This document shows positions 16,299-24,855 of a stretch of DNA of 62,346 nt, piece by piece. Each line of letters begins with the position of its first letter. Position 1 is the stretch's first letter. The stretch spans positions 1-62,346 of the forward strand of contig DBTX01000004.1 of NCBI GenBank assembly GCA_002307275.1, given 5' to 3'. Below the pieces are notes generated by a model that saw only the letters and a program-made list of their open reading frames with translations, searched no databases and was not told the DNA's origin. Position numbers and translations under genes: made by a program. This DNA comes from Hungateiclostridiaceae bacterium UBA1305 (lineage in GTDB: Bacteria > Bacillota > Clostridia > Acetivibrionales > DTU013).

Positions 16299-17621
16299 AA
16301 CTTCCTTTTCACGCTCTCTGTGAATGAAACGGATTGGTGTCCCTTCAAAGCCATAACCCCTGCGGAGCTGATTTTCGATGTATCGCTCATAGGAGTAGTG
16401 AAACAGGTCCATTCTGTTTACAAATATCACAAATGTGGGCGGTTTTACCGCAGTCTGAGTAGCATAGTAAAGCTTGAGGCTCTTTCCCTTGTCTGACGGG
16501 GGCTGCACCATCGCAGTCGCTTCGTTGAGCAGGTCGTTGAGCATGCCTGTTGAAATTCTCAGCGACGCCTGGCCATAGACAAATTTCACCAGTTCGAGCA
16601 GCTTGTTCACGCGCTGCCCTGTCTTTACCGACACGAACAAAACGGGCGCATACTGCATAAAACCCAGCTTCTCATGTACTGTCTTGCGGTATTCCTCCAG
16701 TGTGCCCGTCTCCTTCTCCACCAAATCCCACTTGTTTACAACTATAATGGAAGCCTTTCCCTGTTCATGCGCATATCCGGCAATCTTGGAATCCTGTTCC
16801 GTAACACCATCCTGTGCATCTATCATGACAACACACACATCTGCTCTTTCAATCGCTGTCCAGGCACGCAGCGTACTGTATTTCTCGATGTTCTCCGTAA
16901 CTCTGCTCTGCCTGCGGATTCCTGCGGTGTCTATGAATACATACTTATCTTCGCCATCTTCCACCACAGTATCTATGGCATCTCTGGTAGTACCGGCTAT
17001 ATTGCTGACTATAACGCGTTCCTCGCCGACCATTCTGTTGATCAGAGAAGATTTCCCACAATTCGGTTTACCTATGACCGCCACCTTTATGATATCATCA
17101 TCATAATCTTCCTCGTCAACCGCAGGGAAATATTTAAACAGCTCATCCAGTAAATCACCCATACCGAGACCGTGTACGGAAGAAACAGTCAGAATGTCCC
17201 CCATGGCCAGGTTGTAGAATTCATATATTTCCGCTGGTGGTTCGCCAATCCGGTCCACCTTGTTCGCTACCAATACGACGGGCTTTTTGGATTTGCGCAG
17301 TATGGTTGCAATTTCCTTGTCTGATGCCGTCATTCCTTCTTTCGCATCAACAAGGAATACGATGACATTAGCCATGTCTATTGCCACTTCTGCCTGCCTT
17401 CGCATCTGCAGCAGAATCTTGTCCTCCGTGTAGGGCTCAATCCCCCCGGTATCTATCAAAGTGAATTTCCTGTTTCTCCATTCAACCTCGGCATAAATCC
17501 TGTCACGTGTCACTCCCGGAGTATCCTCGACAATGGATACCCGCCTGCCGCAAAGGTAATTGAAAAAGGAGGACTTGCCCACATTGGGCCTGCCCACTAC
17601 TGCTACTACTGGTTTTGCCAA
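16293..17621 (-). CDS. der: Ribosome-assembly GTPase Der (EngA)
   Basis: 442-residue GTPase with two tandem G domains and a C-terminal KH-like domain, needed for maturation of the 50S subunit. G domain 1 has GRPNVGKSSFFN, DTGG and NKVD; G domain 2 has GKPNCGKSSLIN, DTAGIRR and NKWD. The start is a TTG behind GAGGTGG. Length is normal for the family. The final leucine codon and stop lie within a partial copy of the repeat found at 14.3 and 54.2 kb. It follows the DUF512 gene by 64 bases and precedes plsY. Confidence 0.96.
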   Translation of the reverse strand: MAKPVVAVVGRPNVGKSSFFNYLCGRRVSIVEDTPGVTRDRIYAEVEWRNRKFTLIDTGGIEPYTEDKILLQMRRQAEVAIDMANVIVFLVDAKEGMTASDKEIATILRKSKKPVVLVANKVDRIGEPPAEIYEFYNLAMGDILTVSSVHGLGMGDLLDELFKYFPAVDEEDYDDDIIKVAVIGKPNCGKSSLINRMVGEERVIVSNIAGTTRDAIDTVVEDGEDKYVFIDTAGIRRQSRVTENIEKYSTLRAWTAIERADVCVVMIDAQDGVTEQDSKIAGYAHEQGKASIIVVNKWDLVEKETGTLEEYRKTVHEKLGFMQYAPVLFVSVKTGQRVNKLLELVKFVYGQASLRISTGMLNDLLNEATAMVQPPSDKGKSLKLYYATQTAVKPPTFVIFVNRMDLFHYSYERYIENQLRRGYGFEGTPIRFIHREREKEVL

Positions 17622-17685
17622 TTATTCCACCTCATCATCATTTCAGCTGCAAGATAGTTTTACTATTTTGCAAAAAGCATTATCC

Positions 17686-19095
17686 TTATTTCATTCCAAG
17701 TATCTTTTTTATCAGGTCTTCTCCGTCATTCTCCACAATGGTGACCTTTGTCCTCAATACACAAGAACCGTCCCCATCTATTTGGATTGCGCCACAAGAA
17801 CCGTCCCCCCGGACTATTTTTGATCCAAGCCGGGTTTCAAGCTCTTGGACGGTATAATCGTCAAGGAACAACTCTTCTCCTGATTTCAACATGCTTCTTG
17901 AAATCAGAAGCTCACTGCCGAGGGTCTGATCCTTTAGCTGCGCATGAAGGTCCCCGCCTGTCAAAAGTCCTGTCACCGTAACATTTTCCCCAAAATAACC
18001 GTTTTTTATCGGGTATACTTCAATCTTTAGATTATTATACCTTTTTTCCAGTACCTGCGCCAATTGTTTTATGAACTGATATGCACAAACACCGGTTGCG
18101 ATGCTTACGAACCTGGTCCCATCCAGCTTTGAACAATACTTGTCGAGCTTCCTGCCATGTCTTCGCAGATATTCATGGAATTCATGCATCAGCATGGACA
18201 TTAGCCCCACACCATTCTCGATCTGCGGGAAGTCCTCATATTCCTCCCAATCGGGCAGTTCAGCACTCGCTTTTATGTAGAACTCATCTGCCAGATAAAC
18301 CAGACGTGATCCGGTTTGCTCCAAAAGCTTTTGCTGCCATCTCCCAACCTGCTCCAATACAGCGAACGAAGCAACCTTGTCAAAAGGCTCTAACTGATAA
18401 AGGCCTTCGCGCCATTTCGTCAAGCCTACAGGCACCACAGAGATACTGGCTATGCCGGGATAAAGAGATGCCAGATCTCCAAGTGTCCTGTCAAGTTCGG
18501 CACCATCGTTCAAACCTTTGCACAGCACGATCTGCGCATTCACAGTTATACCGCCATCCGTCAAAATCCTGATCTTGTCCAGAATATCCCCGGCAAACCT
18601 GTTGCCCAGCATGGAACACCTCAGCTTGGGATTCGTCGTATGAACGGATACATTTACAGGCGTCATCCTGTAGCGGATGATCCTTTCCAATTCCCCATCT
18701 TTAAGATTAGTCAGTGTGATATAATTACCGGACAGAAAGGAGAGTCTTGAATCGTCGTCCTTAAAATAGACTGTATCACGCATTCCTTTCGGGAGCTGGT
18801 CAATGAAACAGAAAACACATTTGTTCGTACAGCTTTTGGCCTCGGATATCAGCGGATCATCAAATTCAAGCCCCAGGTCTTCGTATTCGTCCTTGTCAAC
18901 TTCGATCTCCCATATTTCCCCGCTGCCTTTCTCCACTTCCACCAGCAAATCGTTGTCAGTGGTCAAAAAGCGGTAATCAAAGATATCCTGTACCTGCTGA
19001 CCATTAATGGACAAAAGCAGATCACCAGGCTCGATGCCGGCATCCTGCGCAGCGCTGTCCGGCAAAACTGTACGAATGACAATCCGGTTCTTCAT
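17686..19095 (-). CDS. DUF512 radical-SAM protein with N-terminal PDZ domain
   Basis: 469 residues. The N-terminal about 60 residues form a PDZ-like domain (VLPDSAAQDAGIEPGDLLLSING). This is followed by a radical-SAM cysteine motif CTNKCVFC near residue 90 and a C-terminal DUF512 domain with the block IATGVCAYQFI. This architecture is widespread in clostridia and cyanobacteria; its substrate is not known to me. ATG 19095 is preferred, preceded by TGGAG. It is encoded directly after the rpmF terminator and before der, a common clostridial arrangement. Confidence 0.88.
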   Translation of the reverse strand: MKNRIVIRTVLPDSAAQDAGIEPGDLLLSINGQQVQDIFDYRFLTTDNDLLVEVEKGSGEIWEIEVDKDEYEDLGLEFDDPLISEAKSCTNKCVFCFIDQLPKGMRDTVYFKDDDSRLSFLSGNYITLTNLKDGELERIIRYRMTPVNVSVHTTNPKLRCSMLGNRFAGDILDKIRILTDGGITVNAQIVLCKGLNDGAELDRTLGDLASLYPGIASISVVPVGLTKWREGLYQLEPFDKVASFAVLEQVGRWQQKLLEQTGSRLVYLADEFYIKASAELPDWEEYEDFPQIENGVGLMSMLMHEFHEYLRRHGRKLDKYCSKLDGTRFVSIATGVCAYQFIKQLAQVLEKRYNNLKIEVYPIKNGYFGENVTVTGLLTGGDLHAQLKDQTLGSELLISRSMLKSGEELFLDDYTVQELETRLGSKIVRGDGSCGAIQIDGDGSCVLRTKVTIVENDGEDLIKKILGMK

Positions 19096-19110
19096 ATGCT
19101 TTCTCCACAC

Positions 19111-19134
19111 AAAAAGACTGTCTTTGCAGACAGC
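19111..19134 (-). terminator. Terminator of the yceD-rpmF operon
   Basis: On the minus strand CTGTCTGCAAAGACAG forms a hairpin followed by TCTTTTTGTG, about 45 bases past the rpmF stop and just before the DUF512 gene. Read-through would give the downstream genes some expression. Confidence 0.7.
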
Positions 19135-19177
19135 CTCTTACGTCTATATAGTAATTATTCCATATAGCTTCATAATA

Positions 19178-19360
19178 CTACTTTTCAGCTTCCTTTACGA
19201 CTTCCTTGCCATCATAGAAGCCGCATTCCTTGCAAACTATGTGGGACATTCTCAATGTGTGACACTGTGGACAGCTGACTAAATTCGGCTTGGACAGTTT
19301 CCACTGAGACCTTCTTTTACCTGTCCTGGCTTTGGACCATTTGCGTTTTGGGTTTGCCAT
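19178..19360 (-). CDS. rpmF: Ribosomal protein bL32
   Basis: 60 residues: MANPKRKWSKARTGKRRSQW followed by a zinc-ribbon with CPQC and CKEC, the zinc-binding (C+) form of bL32. ATG 19360 is preferred, with GGGAGGTG at the normal distance. It directly follows yceD, the usual partner in bacteria. Confidence 0.97.
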   Translation of the reverse strand: MANPKRKWSKARTGKRRSQWKLSKPNLVSCPQCHTLRMSHIVCKECGFYDGKEVVKEAEK

Positions 19361-19393
19361 ATTCAACACCTCCCTGATTAAAAGCGTATATCA

Positions 19394-19888
19394 CTATTTC
19401 TTGAAATACTTGCCTAGACCTTCCATGCGTGGATCCGTATCATTATCGCCGCAATTGCACTGCATTTCATTGAGGTTGGTACCACAACTGGCGCATAAGC
19501 CCTTGCAATCATCTGAACACAACTGTTTCATTGGAAGGTTTAAAATAATATTGTCGTTAAGCGCCTTGCTTATGTCAAGCATCTTTCCTTCGAAAGGATA
19601 CATGTCAGGCTGCTCGTCTTCTCCACTGTTGATAAAGTTTTCACTTATCCTCAGATTCATTTCCTTTTTCACTGCACCAAGGCAGCGGTAGCATTCACTA
19701 CTGTAGACAGCCTTCAGACGCCCGCTGAGCTGCAGGATACCGTTCGTATTGGTCAATGTACCGGTGAAGGATAACTTTCCATCCAGCAAGCAACCCTCTG
19801 CAGGTTCCCGATCAGATGGTTCTTCAACGAAGTCAAGCTCCTTTGAAGCACCGTTAACCCTTATAATATCTGATAAATCAACCTTCAT
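19394..19888 (-). CDS. yceD: YceD/DUF177 family protein
   Basis: 164-residue member of the family linked to 23S rRNA accumulation. The C-terminal cysteine cluster CSDDCKGLCASCGTNLN is typical of the clostridial and bacillar branch, and a CYRC pair lies in the middle. The ATG lies about 30 bases from a strong promoter. It forms a short operon with rpmF. Confidence 0.93.
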   Translation of the reverse strand: MKVDLSDIIRVNGASKELDFVEEPSDREPAEGCLLDGKLSFTGTLTNTNGILQLSGRLKAVYSSECYRCLGAVKKEMNLRISENFINSGEDEQPDMYPFEGKMLDISKALNDNIILNLPMKQLCSDDCKGLCASCGTNLNEMQCNCGDNDTDPRMEGLGKYFKK

Positions 19889-19920
19889 AAACTATACCCC
19901 TTAAATCCGCGACAAATGAT

Positions 19921-19949
19921 ATTATACTAACTAATGCCAGTATTGTCAA
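19921..19949 (-). promoter_or_regulatory. Consensus sigma-A promoter of yceD-rpmF
   Basis: On the minus strand TTGACA (19949-19944) and TATAAT (19926-19921) are both perfect and separated by 17 bases. This is the strongest promoter match I found in the window and fits expression of a ribosomal protein gene. Confidence 0.88.
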
Positions 19950-19971
19950 GGCAAATTCCACTGCCAACTGC

Positions 19972-20025
19972 AAAAACATGAACAAACATGAACAAAACAT
20001 GAACAAACTTTGAATTCATGAATTC
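19972..20025. repeat. Short tandem repeats plus palindrome
   Basis: Three copies of ACATGAACAAA-like units are followed at once by the perfect 14-base palindrome GAATTCATGAATTC. This lies in the 203-base gap between yceD and ackA. It could contribute to ackA transcript ending, but there is no clear T-run. Confidence 0.6.
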
Positions 20026-20091
20026 TTATCCCTATTGTTCATTATTACGAATATCACTATTCGTTATTTTACCATGGCCGAATGTGCTGGT

Positions 20092-21294
20092 TCAGCATTT
20101 ACCGACAATTAACTTCATTGTTTCTTTTGCAATCGCCAGCTCTTCATTTGTAGGTATAATCAGCGTCTTTACTTTTGCACCCGGAGCCGTTATATCTAAT
20201 TCTTTCTCTTTCAACATGTTCTTTTCATGGTCTATTATAATACCAAGACTGTCCATTTCATTAAGCGACTCTTCTCTGATTTTTGCATCATTTTCACCTA
20301 TACCGCCTGTAAATATGACTGCGTCTGCCCCGTTCATTGCTGCAAAATATGAACCGACAAAAGTTTTTACTCTGTAGCAGAATATATCAATAGCAAGCCT
20401 TGCCCTCTTATTTCCTTGCTCTGCAGCAACACGCGTATCTCTCATATCACTGCTTACACCGGAAACTCCCAACAAACCCGACTTTTTATTGAGGTATGTA
20501 TCCATTTCAGAAGCCGTCATATTTTCATTTTGCATCAGGATCGTTACAGCCGCAGGGTCAATAGTACCACATCTGGTACCCATTTCAAGGCCGTCAAGTG
20601 GTGTAAGTCCCATGCTTGTGTCAATACATTTTCCGTACTTAACAGCACAAATGCTTGCACCATTTCCAAGATGGCATGATATCAGCTTAAGCTCCTCGAT
20701 AGGTTTGCCAAGCAGTTCTGCAGCCCTTTGAGTCACATATTTATGAGAGGTGCCGTGAAATCCATATTTTCTTATTGCATATTTTTCATAGGCTTCATAT
20801 GGTATTGCATATATGTGAGCGTACTTTGGCATTGTCTGGTGGAAGCCCGTATCAAAAACTGCAACCATTGGAATGCCAGGCATTTCAGCTTCACAGCCTT
20901 CAATTCCCATTATGTTTGCCGGGTTATGCAGAGGTCCTAATGGTATGCATTCCCTTATCGCGTTCATAATACTATCGTTTATCAATGCAGGATCGTGGAA
21001 TTTCTCACCGCCGTGCAGTACCCTGTGTCCTACTCCTGCGATCTCCGACATTGATTTTATTACACCGATGTCCTTGTCGAGTAAAGCCTCAAGTACCAAG
21101 GCAATGGCATCCTTATGCTTTTTCATCACCTTGCTTGTAACAATTTTGTCTTTTCCCGGTACCTGATATTCCATAATAGAATTTTCAATACCTATTCTGT
21201 CGCAAATACCTTTAACTATAATGCTTTTATCTTCCATATTAAGAAGCTGAAATTTGAGTGATGAGCTGCCGGCATTTATAACCAGTATTTTCAT
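20092..21294 (-). CDS. ackA: Acetate kinase
   Basis: 400-residue full-length acetate kinase, converting acetyl phosphate and ADP to acetate and ATP in fermentation. Signatures are VINAGSSSLKFQL at the N-terminus, YGFHGTSHKYV, LGNGASICAVKYGKCIDTSMG, DGLEMGTRCGTIDPA and the C-terminal GGIGENDA. It begins 62 bases after pta on the same strand. GGAG precedes the ATG. Confidence 0.97.
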   Translation of the reverse strand: MKILVINAGSSSLKFQLLNMEDKSIIVKGICDRIGIENSIMEYQVPGKDKIVTSKVMKKHKDAIALVLEALLDKDIGVIKSMSEIAGVGHRVLHGGEKFHDPALINDSIMNAIRECIPLGPLHNPANIMGIEGCEAEMPGIPMVAVFDTGFHQTMPKYAHIYAIPYEAYEKYAIRKYGFHGTSHKYVTQRAAELLGKPIEELKLISCHLGNGASICAVKYGKCIDTSMGLTPLDGLEMGTRCGTIDPAAVTILMQNENMTASEMDTYLNKKSGLLGVSGVSSDMRDTRVAAEQGNKRARLAIDIFCYRVKTFVGSYFAAMNGADAVIFTGGIGENDAKIREESLNEMDSLGIIIDHEKNMLKEKELDITAPGAKVKTLIIPTNEELAIAKETMKLIVGKC

Positions 21295-21356
21295 GTTTAA
21301 ACTCCAATCATTAAATTAATTTCATAGTATTTCAATCCCTACCAGCTATATATGTT

Positions 21357-22349
21357 TTACGACTTCTGCGCCTGTACTGCAGTTATTATAATGACGCCCA
21401 CAATATCCTCGGCGCTGCAGCCTCTCGACAAGTCGTTTACCGGTTTTGCAATACCCTGCGTAACAGGCCCGTATGCTTCTGCCTTTGCAAGTCTCTGAAC
21501 AAGTTTGTACGAAATATTGCCGCAATTCAAATCAGGGAATACAAGCACATTTGCACTGCCGGCAACATTGCTTCCCGGAGCTTTTGATCTGCCTACTGAA
21601 GGAACTATCGCAGCATCAGCCTGAAGCTCTCCGTCCAGTATCAGTCCAGGGTTTTTCTCTTTGGCAAGCTTTGTCGCCGCAATAACCTTTTCAGTAAGGT
21701 CACTCTTGGCACTGCCATAGCTTGAATATGAAAGCATAGCTACTTTGGGCTCACCGCCAACCAGATTTTTAAATGATCCTGCAGATGCCAGCGCTATTTC
21801 CGATAGTTCATCCGCAGTTGGATTTTCTACAAGACCACAGTCAGAAAATACAAAAGTACCATTACTGCCTAATTCACAATCCGGTACAACCATTACAAAA
21901 AATGATGAAACCAGTTTTGTACCGGGAGCTGTTTTCAATATCTGAAGAGCCGGCCTCAGTGTATCTGCCGTTGAATGAATGGCACCGGAAACCATACCGT
22001 CGGCCTCCCCCATCTTCACCATCATGACACCCCAGTATAACTCATTCTTAATGATTTCACGGGCTTTCTCAGGTGTAACGCCTTTTGCTTTTCTCATCTC
22101 ATAGAAGGCATTTACATATTCCTCAAATTTCGGTGAGGATTCCGGATCAACTATCCTTGCTTTGGATATATCAAGATCTCCGGCCAGTTTTTTGATCTCA
22201 TTTTCCTTCCCGACAAGAACTATGCGGGCAAGGCCTTTTTCCTGCACTATTGCAGCAGCCTTTAATGTTCTTATGTCCGAGCTTTCGGGCAGTACGATCG
22301 TTTTGATGTCATTCTTTGCTCGTTCACTTATTTGTTCAAGAAAATTCAT
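21357..22349 (-). CDS. pta: Phosphate acetyltransferase
   Basis: 330-residue, short-form phosphotransacetylase that makes acetyl phosphate from acetyl-CoA, feeding AckA. The PTA_PTB fold is recognised by VLPESSDIRTLKAA, DGMVSGAIHSTADTLRPALQ, LVENPTADELSEIA, DGELQADAAIVPSV, FPDLNCGNISYKLVQRLA and GPVTQGIAKPVNDLSRGC. AAAGGGG precedes the ATG. With ackA it forms the acetate/ATP operon typical of clostridia. Confidence 0.97.
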   Translation of the reverse strand: MNFLEQISERAKNDIKTIVLPESSDIRTLKAAAIVQEKGLARIVLVGKENEIKKLAGDLDISKARIVDPESSPKFEEYVNAFYEMRKAKGVTPEKAREIIKNELYWGVMMVKMGEADGMVSGAIHSTADTLRPALQILKTAPGTKLVSSFFVMVVPDCELGSNGTFVFSDCGLVENPTADELSEIALASAGSFKNLVGGEPKVAMLSYSSYGSAKSDLTEKVIAATKLAKEKNPGLILDGELQADAAIVPSVGRSKAPGSNVAGSANVLVFPDLNCGNISYKLVQRLAKAEAYGPVTQGIAKPVNDLSRGCSAEDIVGVIIITAVQAQKS

Positions 22350-22477
22350 TTTAGAACCCCTTTCATATTAATGAATAAGGCATAAGTTAATTTGCCCAAA
22401 TTCAAAATTGTTACTCGTAAAATAATTATCACCAGGTTCTAGCATCAGTTTATATCAGCTATTTCCCGACCACAACC

Positions 22478-22506
22478 ATTATATACAAAACGTTTATTGT
22501 ATACAA
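22478..22506 (-). promoter_or_regulatory. Probable promoter of pta-ackA with overlapping palindromes
   Basis: On the minus strand TTGTAT (22506-22501) and TATAAT (22483-22478) are 17 bases apart. The perfect palindrome TTGTATACAA covers the -35 region, and a wider inverted pair AAACGT/ACGTTT (22488-22514) surrounds it, as expected for an operator. The leader to the pta start would be about 120 bases. Confidence 0.5.
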
Positions 22507-22555
22507 GATACGTTTAAAAAAAAGGAATAAAATACGCTGGTACAAGGGGAAAATA

Positions 22556-22614
22556 AAAAAACAAAGATAGCCGGCGCCAAAATAATTGCTGCCGGCTATC
22601 TTTGTTTTTTTATT
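22556..22614. terminator. Strong bidirectional terminator
   Basis: Arms of about 20 bases (ACAAAGATAGCCGGC and GCCGGCTATCTTTGT with flanking A- and T-runs) form a long stem with T-tracts on both strands. It ends the LPXTG-protein transcript and insulates the pta promoter. Confidence 0.85.
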
Positions 22615-22631
22615 GTAATCCTGTTATTTTT

Positions 22632-23015
22632 TTATTTAATCTTTCTCCTGATCATGATCCCGGCTGATGAAATTAATCCGCCAAGGCCGTAAAATATAAC
22701 TGCCGGCACTCCGCCTGTCTTCGGCAATTCTACCGGAGCTACAGGAATGGGCTCGTCAGCTATCACCTCAAACTGAGGCTCGGTTACTGCTTCAGCAGGG
22801 CTTACAGATGCAGCAGGAGTGTAAATCGCTGCCGGCGGGGTGGTCTCTTCCATATTGTTTTGTGTATCTGAATTGATTGAAGTATCCAGTGCAACAGGCA
22901 GTACCGAATCTGTTTCATTACCTTCTGCCTCTGCTGCAACTCCATATGGTGCAAATAAACATAGCGCCATAATTATGGAAAGCAGAATGGATAACTTCCT
23001 GAAATTACTGCTCAT
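22632..23015 (-). CDS. LPXTG-anchored small surface protein
   Basis: 127 residues. A signal peptide (LSILLSIIMALCLFAPYGVAA) is followed by an acidic, Pro/Thr/Ala-rich low-complexity stretch. The end is a sorting signal: LPKTG, a hydrophobic segment (VIFYGLGGLISSAGIMI) and the basic tail RRKIK. Sortase would cut after threonine and attach it to peptidoglycan. No sortase gene is in the window. With no folded domain visible it may act as a spacer or surface coat; function unknown. GGAGG precedes the ATG, and a good promoter lies about 110 bases upstream. Confidence 0.8.
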   Translation of the reverse strand: MSSNFRKLSILLSIIMALCLFAPYGVAAEAEGNETDSVLPVALDTSINSDTQNNMEETTPPAAIYTPAASVSPAEAVTEPQFEVIADEPIPVAPVELPKTGGVPAVIFYGLGGLISSAGIMIRRKIK

Positions 23016-23122
23016 AAAGAGCCTCCAACTATTATAAATAGCAAAATGATGCTGTTATTATTGACTTCCGGCCAGTTGCTGTTGGCATTGATTCTATTCC
23101 TATTATTGACATATATAATTTT

Positions 23123-23151
23123 ATTATATCCAAATAGGATGTAGAAATCAA
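23123..23151 (-). promoter_or_regulatory. Promoter of the LPXTG protein gene
   Basis: On the minus strand TTGATT (23151-23146) and TATAAT (23128-23123) with a 17-base spacer. It lies in the 313-base gap upstream of the gene; the rest of that gap holds the gatB terminator and AT-rich sequence. Confidence 0.65.
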
Positions 23152-23193
23152 TGATTTCCTGTATTTTATGGAAACAAGACTTATTATTGGTAT

Positions 23194-23224
23194 AAAAAAG
23201 CTTCAGGATTTGATTCCCGAAGCT
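23194..23224 (-). terminator. Terminator of the gatCAB operon
   Basis: On the minus strand the stem GAGCTTCGGGA / TCCTGAAGC is followed by TTTTTT, about 100 bases past the gatB stop. Typical intrinsic terminator. Confidence 0.82.
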
Positions 23225-23328
23225 CAATAATTTGGTAGTACGGAGTTATGGTAAGCTGCCATCTACTGTATATGAAAATAATTGCAGTAAGTATACTGAT
23301 GAAAAAGAGCAGCCTCTATGTACCTGAT

Positions 23329-24759
23329 TTAATTTTCAAGTTCTTCCCTCAGCAGCTTGTTGATCGTCTGTGGGTCGGCTTTGCCCTTCATCTCACGCAT
23401 CGCCTGTCCTACAAGGAAGCCGAATGCTTTTTCCTTACCGCTTTTAAAATCTGCAACAGATTGCGGGTTTGTGTCAAGAATTTTTCTTACGATGGCTGAC
23501 AGCGCCCCTTCATCATTTACAACCTCCAGGCCCTCTTCCTTCACAATAAGGCCTGGTTCTTTGCCGCTTTCAAACATTTTCTCAAATACCTTTCTGGCAA
23601 TCGTCCCGCTGATCGTACCCTTATCTATCAATGAAACCAGCTGTGCCAGGTAATGTCCCGGGAATGGTACGGCGTCCGCCTCCAATTCCTTTTCCTTTAA
23701 TATGCGCATCATTTCGCCCATAATCCAGTTACTGACCGCTTTAATATTGCTGCTTCCTTTTATGGCATCCTCAAAAAAGTCAGCCAGTCTTTTGGAGGAT
23801 GTAAGAAGCGCGGCATCATACTCCGGCAGATTGAATTCCCTGATATACCTCTCCCTGCGCGCCGCAGGAAGTTCCGGCAGCGAAGCCCTTATGCGGCCCA
23901 GCCATTCGTCATCCACAACAATCGGCACCAGGTCCGGCTCCGGGAAATAGCGGTAATCGTGCGCTTCTTCCTTGCTTCTCATTGCATAGCTGTAGCCTTT
24001 TGTATCATCCCAGCGTCTGGTCTCCTGAATGATCCTGCCGCCATCTTCTATTTCGCTGATCTGCCTGCGCGCCTCGTTTTCTGCAGAACGCAGAATTGAC
24101 CTGAAGGAGTTCAGGTTCTTCATTTCCGTCCTTGTACCGAACGCAGTGCTTCCCACCGGCCTCACAGAAAGGTTTACATCCGCCCTGAGGGAACCTTCCT
24201 GCATCTTGCAGTCGCAAACCTCCAGATATTCCAGAATTGACTTCACATTTTCCACAAATGCTTTTGCTTCTTCAGGCGACCGCATGTCAGGCTCTGAAAC
24301 GATCTCTATCAAAGGTACGCCGCACCTGTTGTAATCTACAAGAGTACCGGTCTCCCATTCGTCGTGCATGAGCTTTCCGGCATCCTCCTCGATATGTATT
24401 CTGGTAATACCTACTTTTTTACGGACGCCGCCCGTTTCTATCTCAACATAACCACCCTTGCACAACGGCAGATCGAACTGTGACACCTGATATGCCTTCG
24501 GCAGATCGGGATAGAAGTAGTTCTTCCTGTCCTGCTTGCTGAATTGCAGAATATTGCAGTCCATGGCAAGACCGGCCTTTACTGCATATTCCACCACGCT
24601 TTTGTTCAGGACCGGCAGCACACCCGGCATGCCGACGCATATCGGGCAGCAGTGCGTATTGGGCTCACCGCCGAATTCCGTTGAACAGCCGCAGTATATT
24701 TTTGATTTCGTCGAGAGTTCCGCATGGATCTCAAGGCCCATTACTATTTCATAATCCAT
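23329..24759 (-). CDS. gatB: Aspartyl/glutamyl-tRNA amidotransferase subunit B
   Basis: 476 residues. GatB carries the kinase and tRNA-binding parts of the GatCAB complex, which converts Glu-tRNA(Gln) (and often Asp-tRNA(Asn)) to Gln- or Asn-tRNA. Landmarks are EIVMGLEIHAEL, the cysteine set YCGCS and CPICVGMPGVLPVLN, ITRIHIEEDAGKL and YRYFPEPDLVP, and the C-terminal tail domain ends in a normal way. ATG 24759, eight bases after GGAGG, is preferred over the GTG three codons upstream. It is the last gene of gatC-gatA-gatB. Confidence 0.96.
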   Translation of the reverse strand: MDYEIVMGLEIHAELSTKSKIYCGCSTEFGGEPNTHCCPICVGMPGVLPVLNKSVVEYAVKAGLAMDCNILQFSKQDRKNYFYPDLPKAYQVSQFDLPLCKGGYVEIETGGVRKKVGITRIHIEEDAGKLMHDEWETGTLVDYNRCGVPLIEIVSEPDMRSPEEAKAFVENVKSILEYLEVCDCKMQEGSLRADVNLSVRPVGSTAFGTRTEMKNLNSFRSILRSAENEARRQISEIEDGGRIIQETRRWDDTKGYSYAMRSKEEAHDYRYFPEPDLVPIVVDDEWLGRIRASLPELPAARRERYIREFNLPEYDAALLTSSKRLADFFEDAIKGSSNIKAVSNWIMGEMMRILKEKELEADAVPFPGHYLAQLVSLIDKGTISGTIARKVFEKMFESGKEPGLIVKEEGLEVVNDEGALSAIVRKILDTNPQSVADFKSGKEKAFGFLVGQAMREMKGKADPQTINKLLREELEN

Positions 24760-24855
24760 ATCCTTCACCTCCAGATAATGTAAAAAGCTGATTTTCTGAA
24801 GCTTTTATGCAATTATCTTCCTATAATTTGCTGCATATGCCAGTTTTTTTGCACC

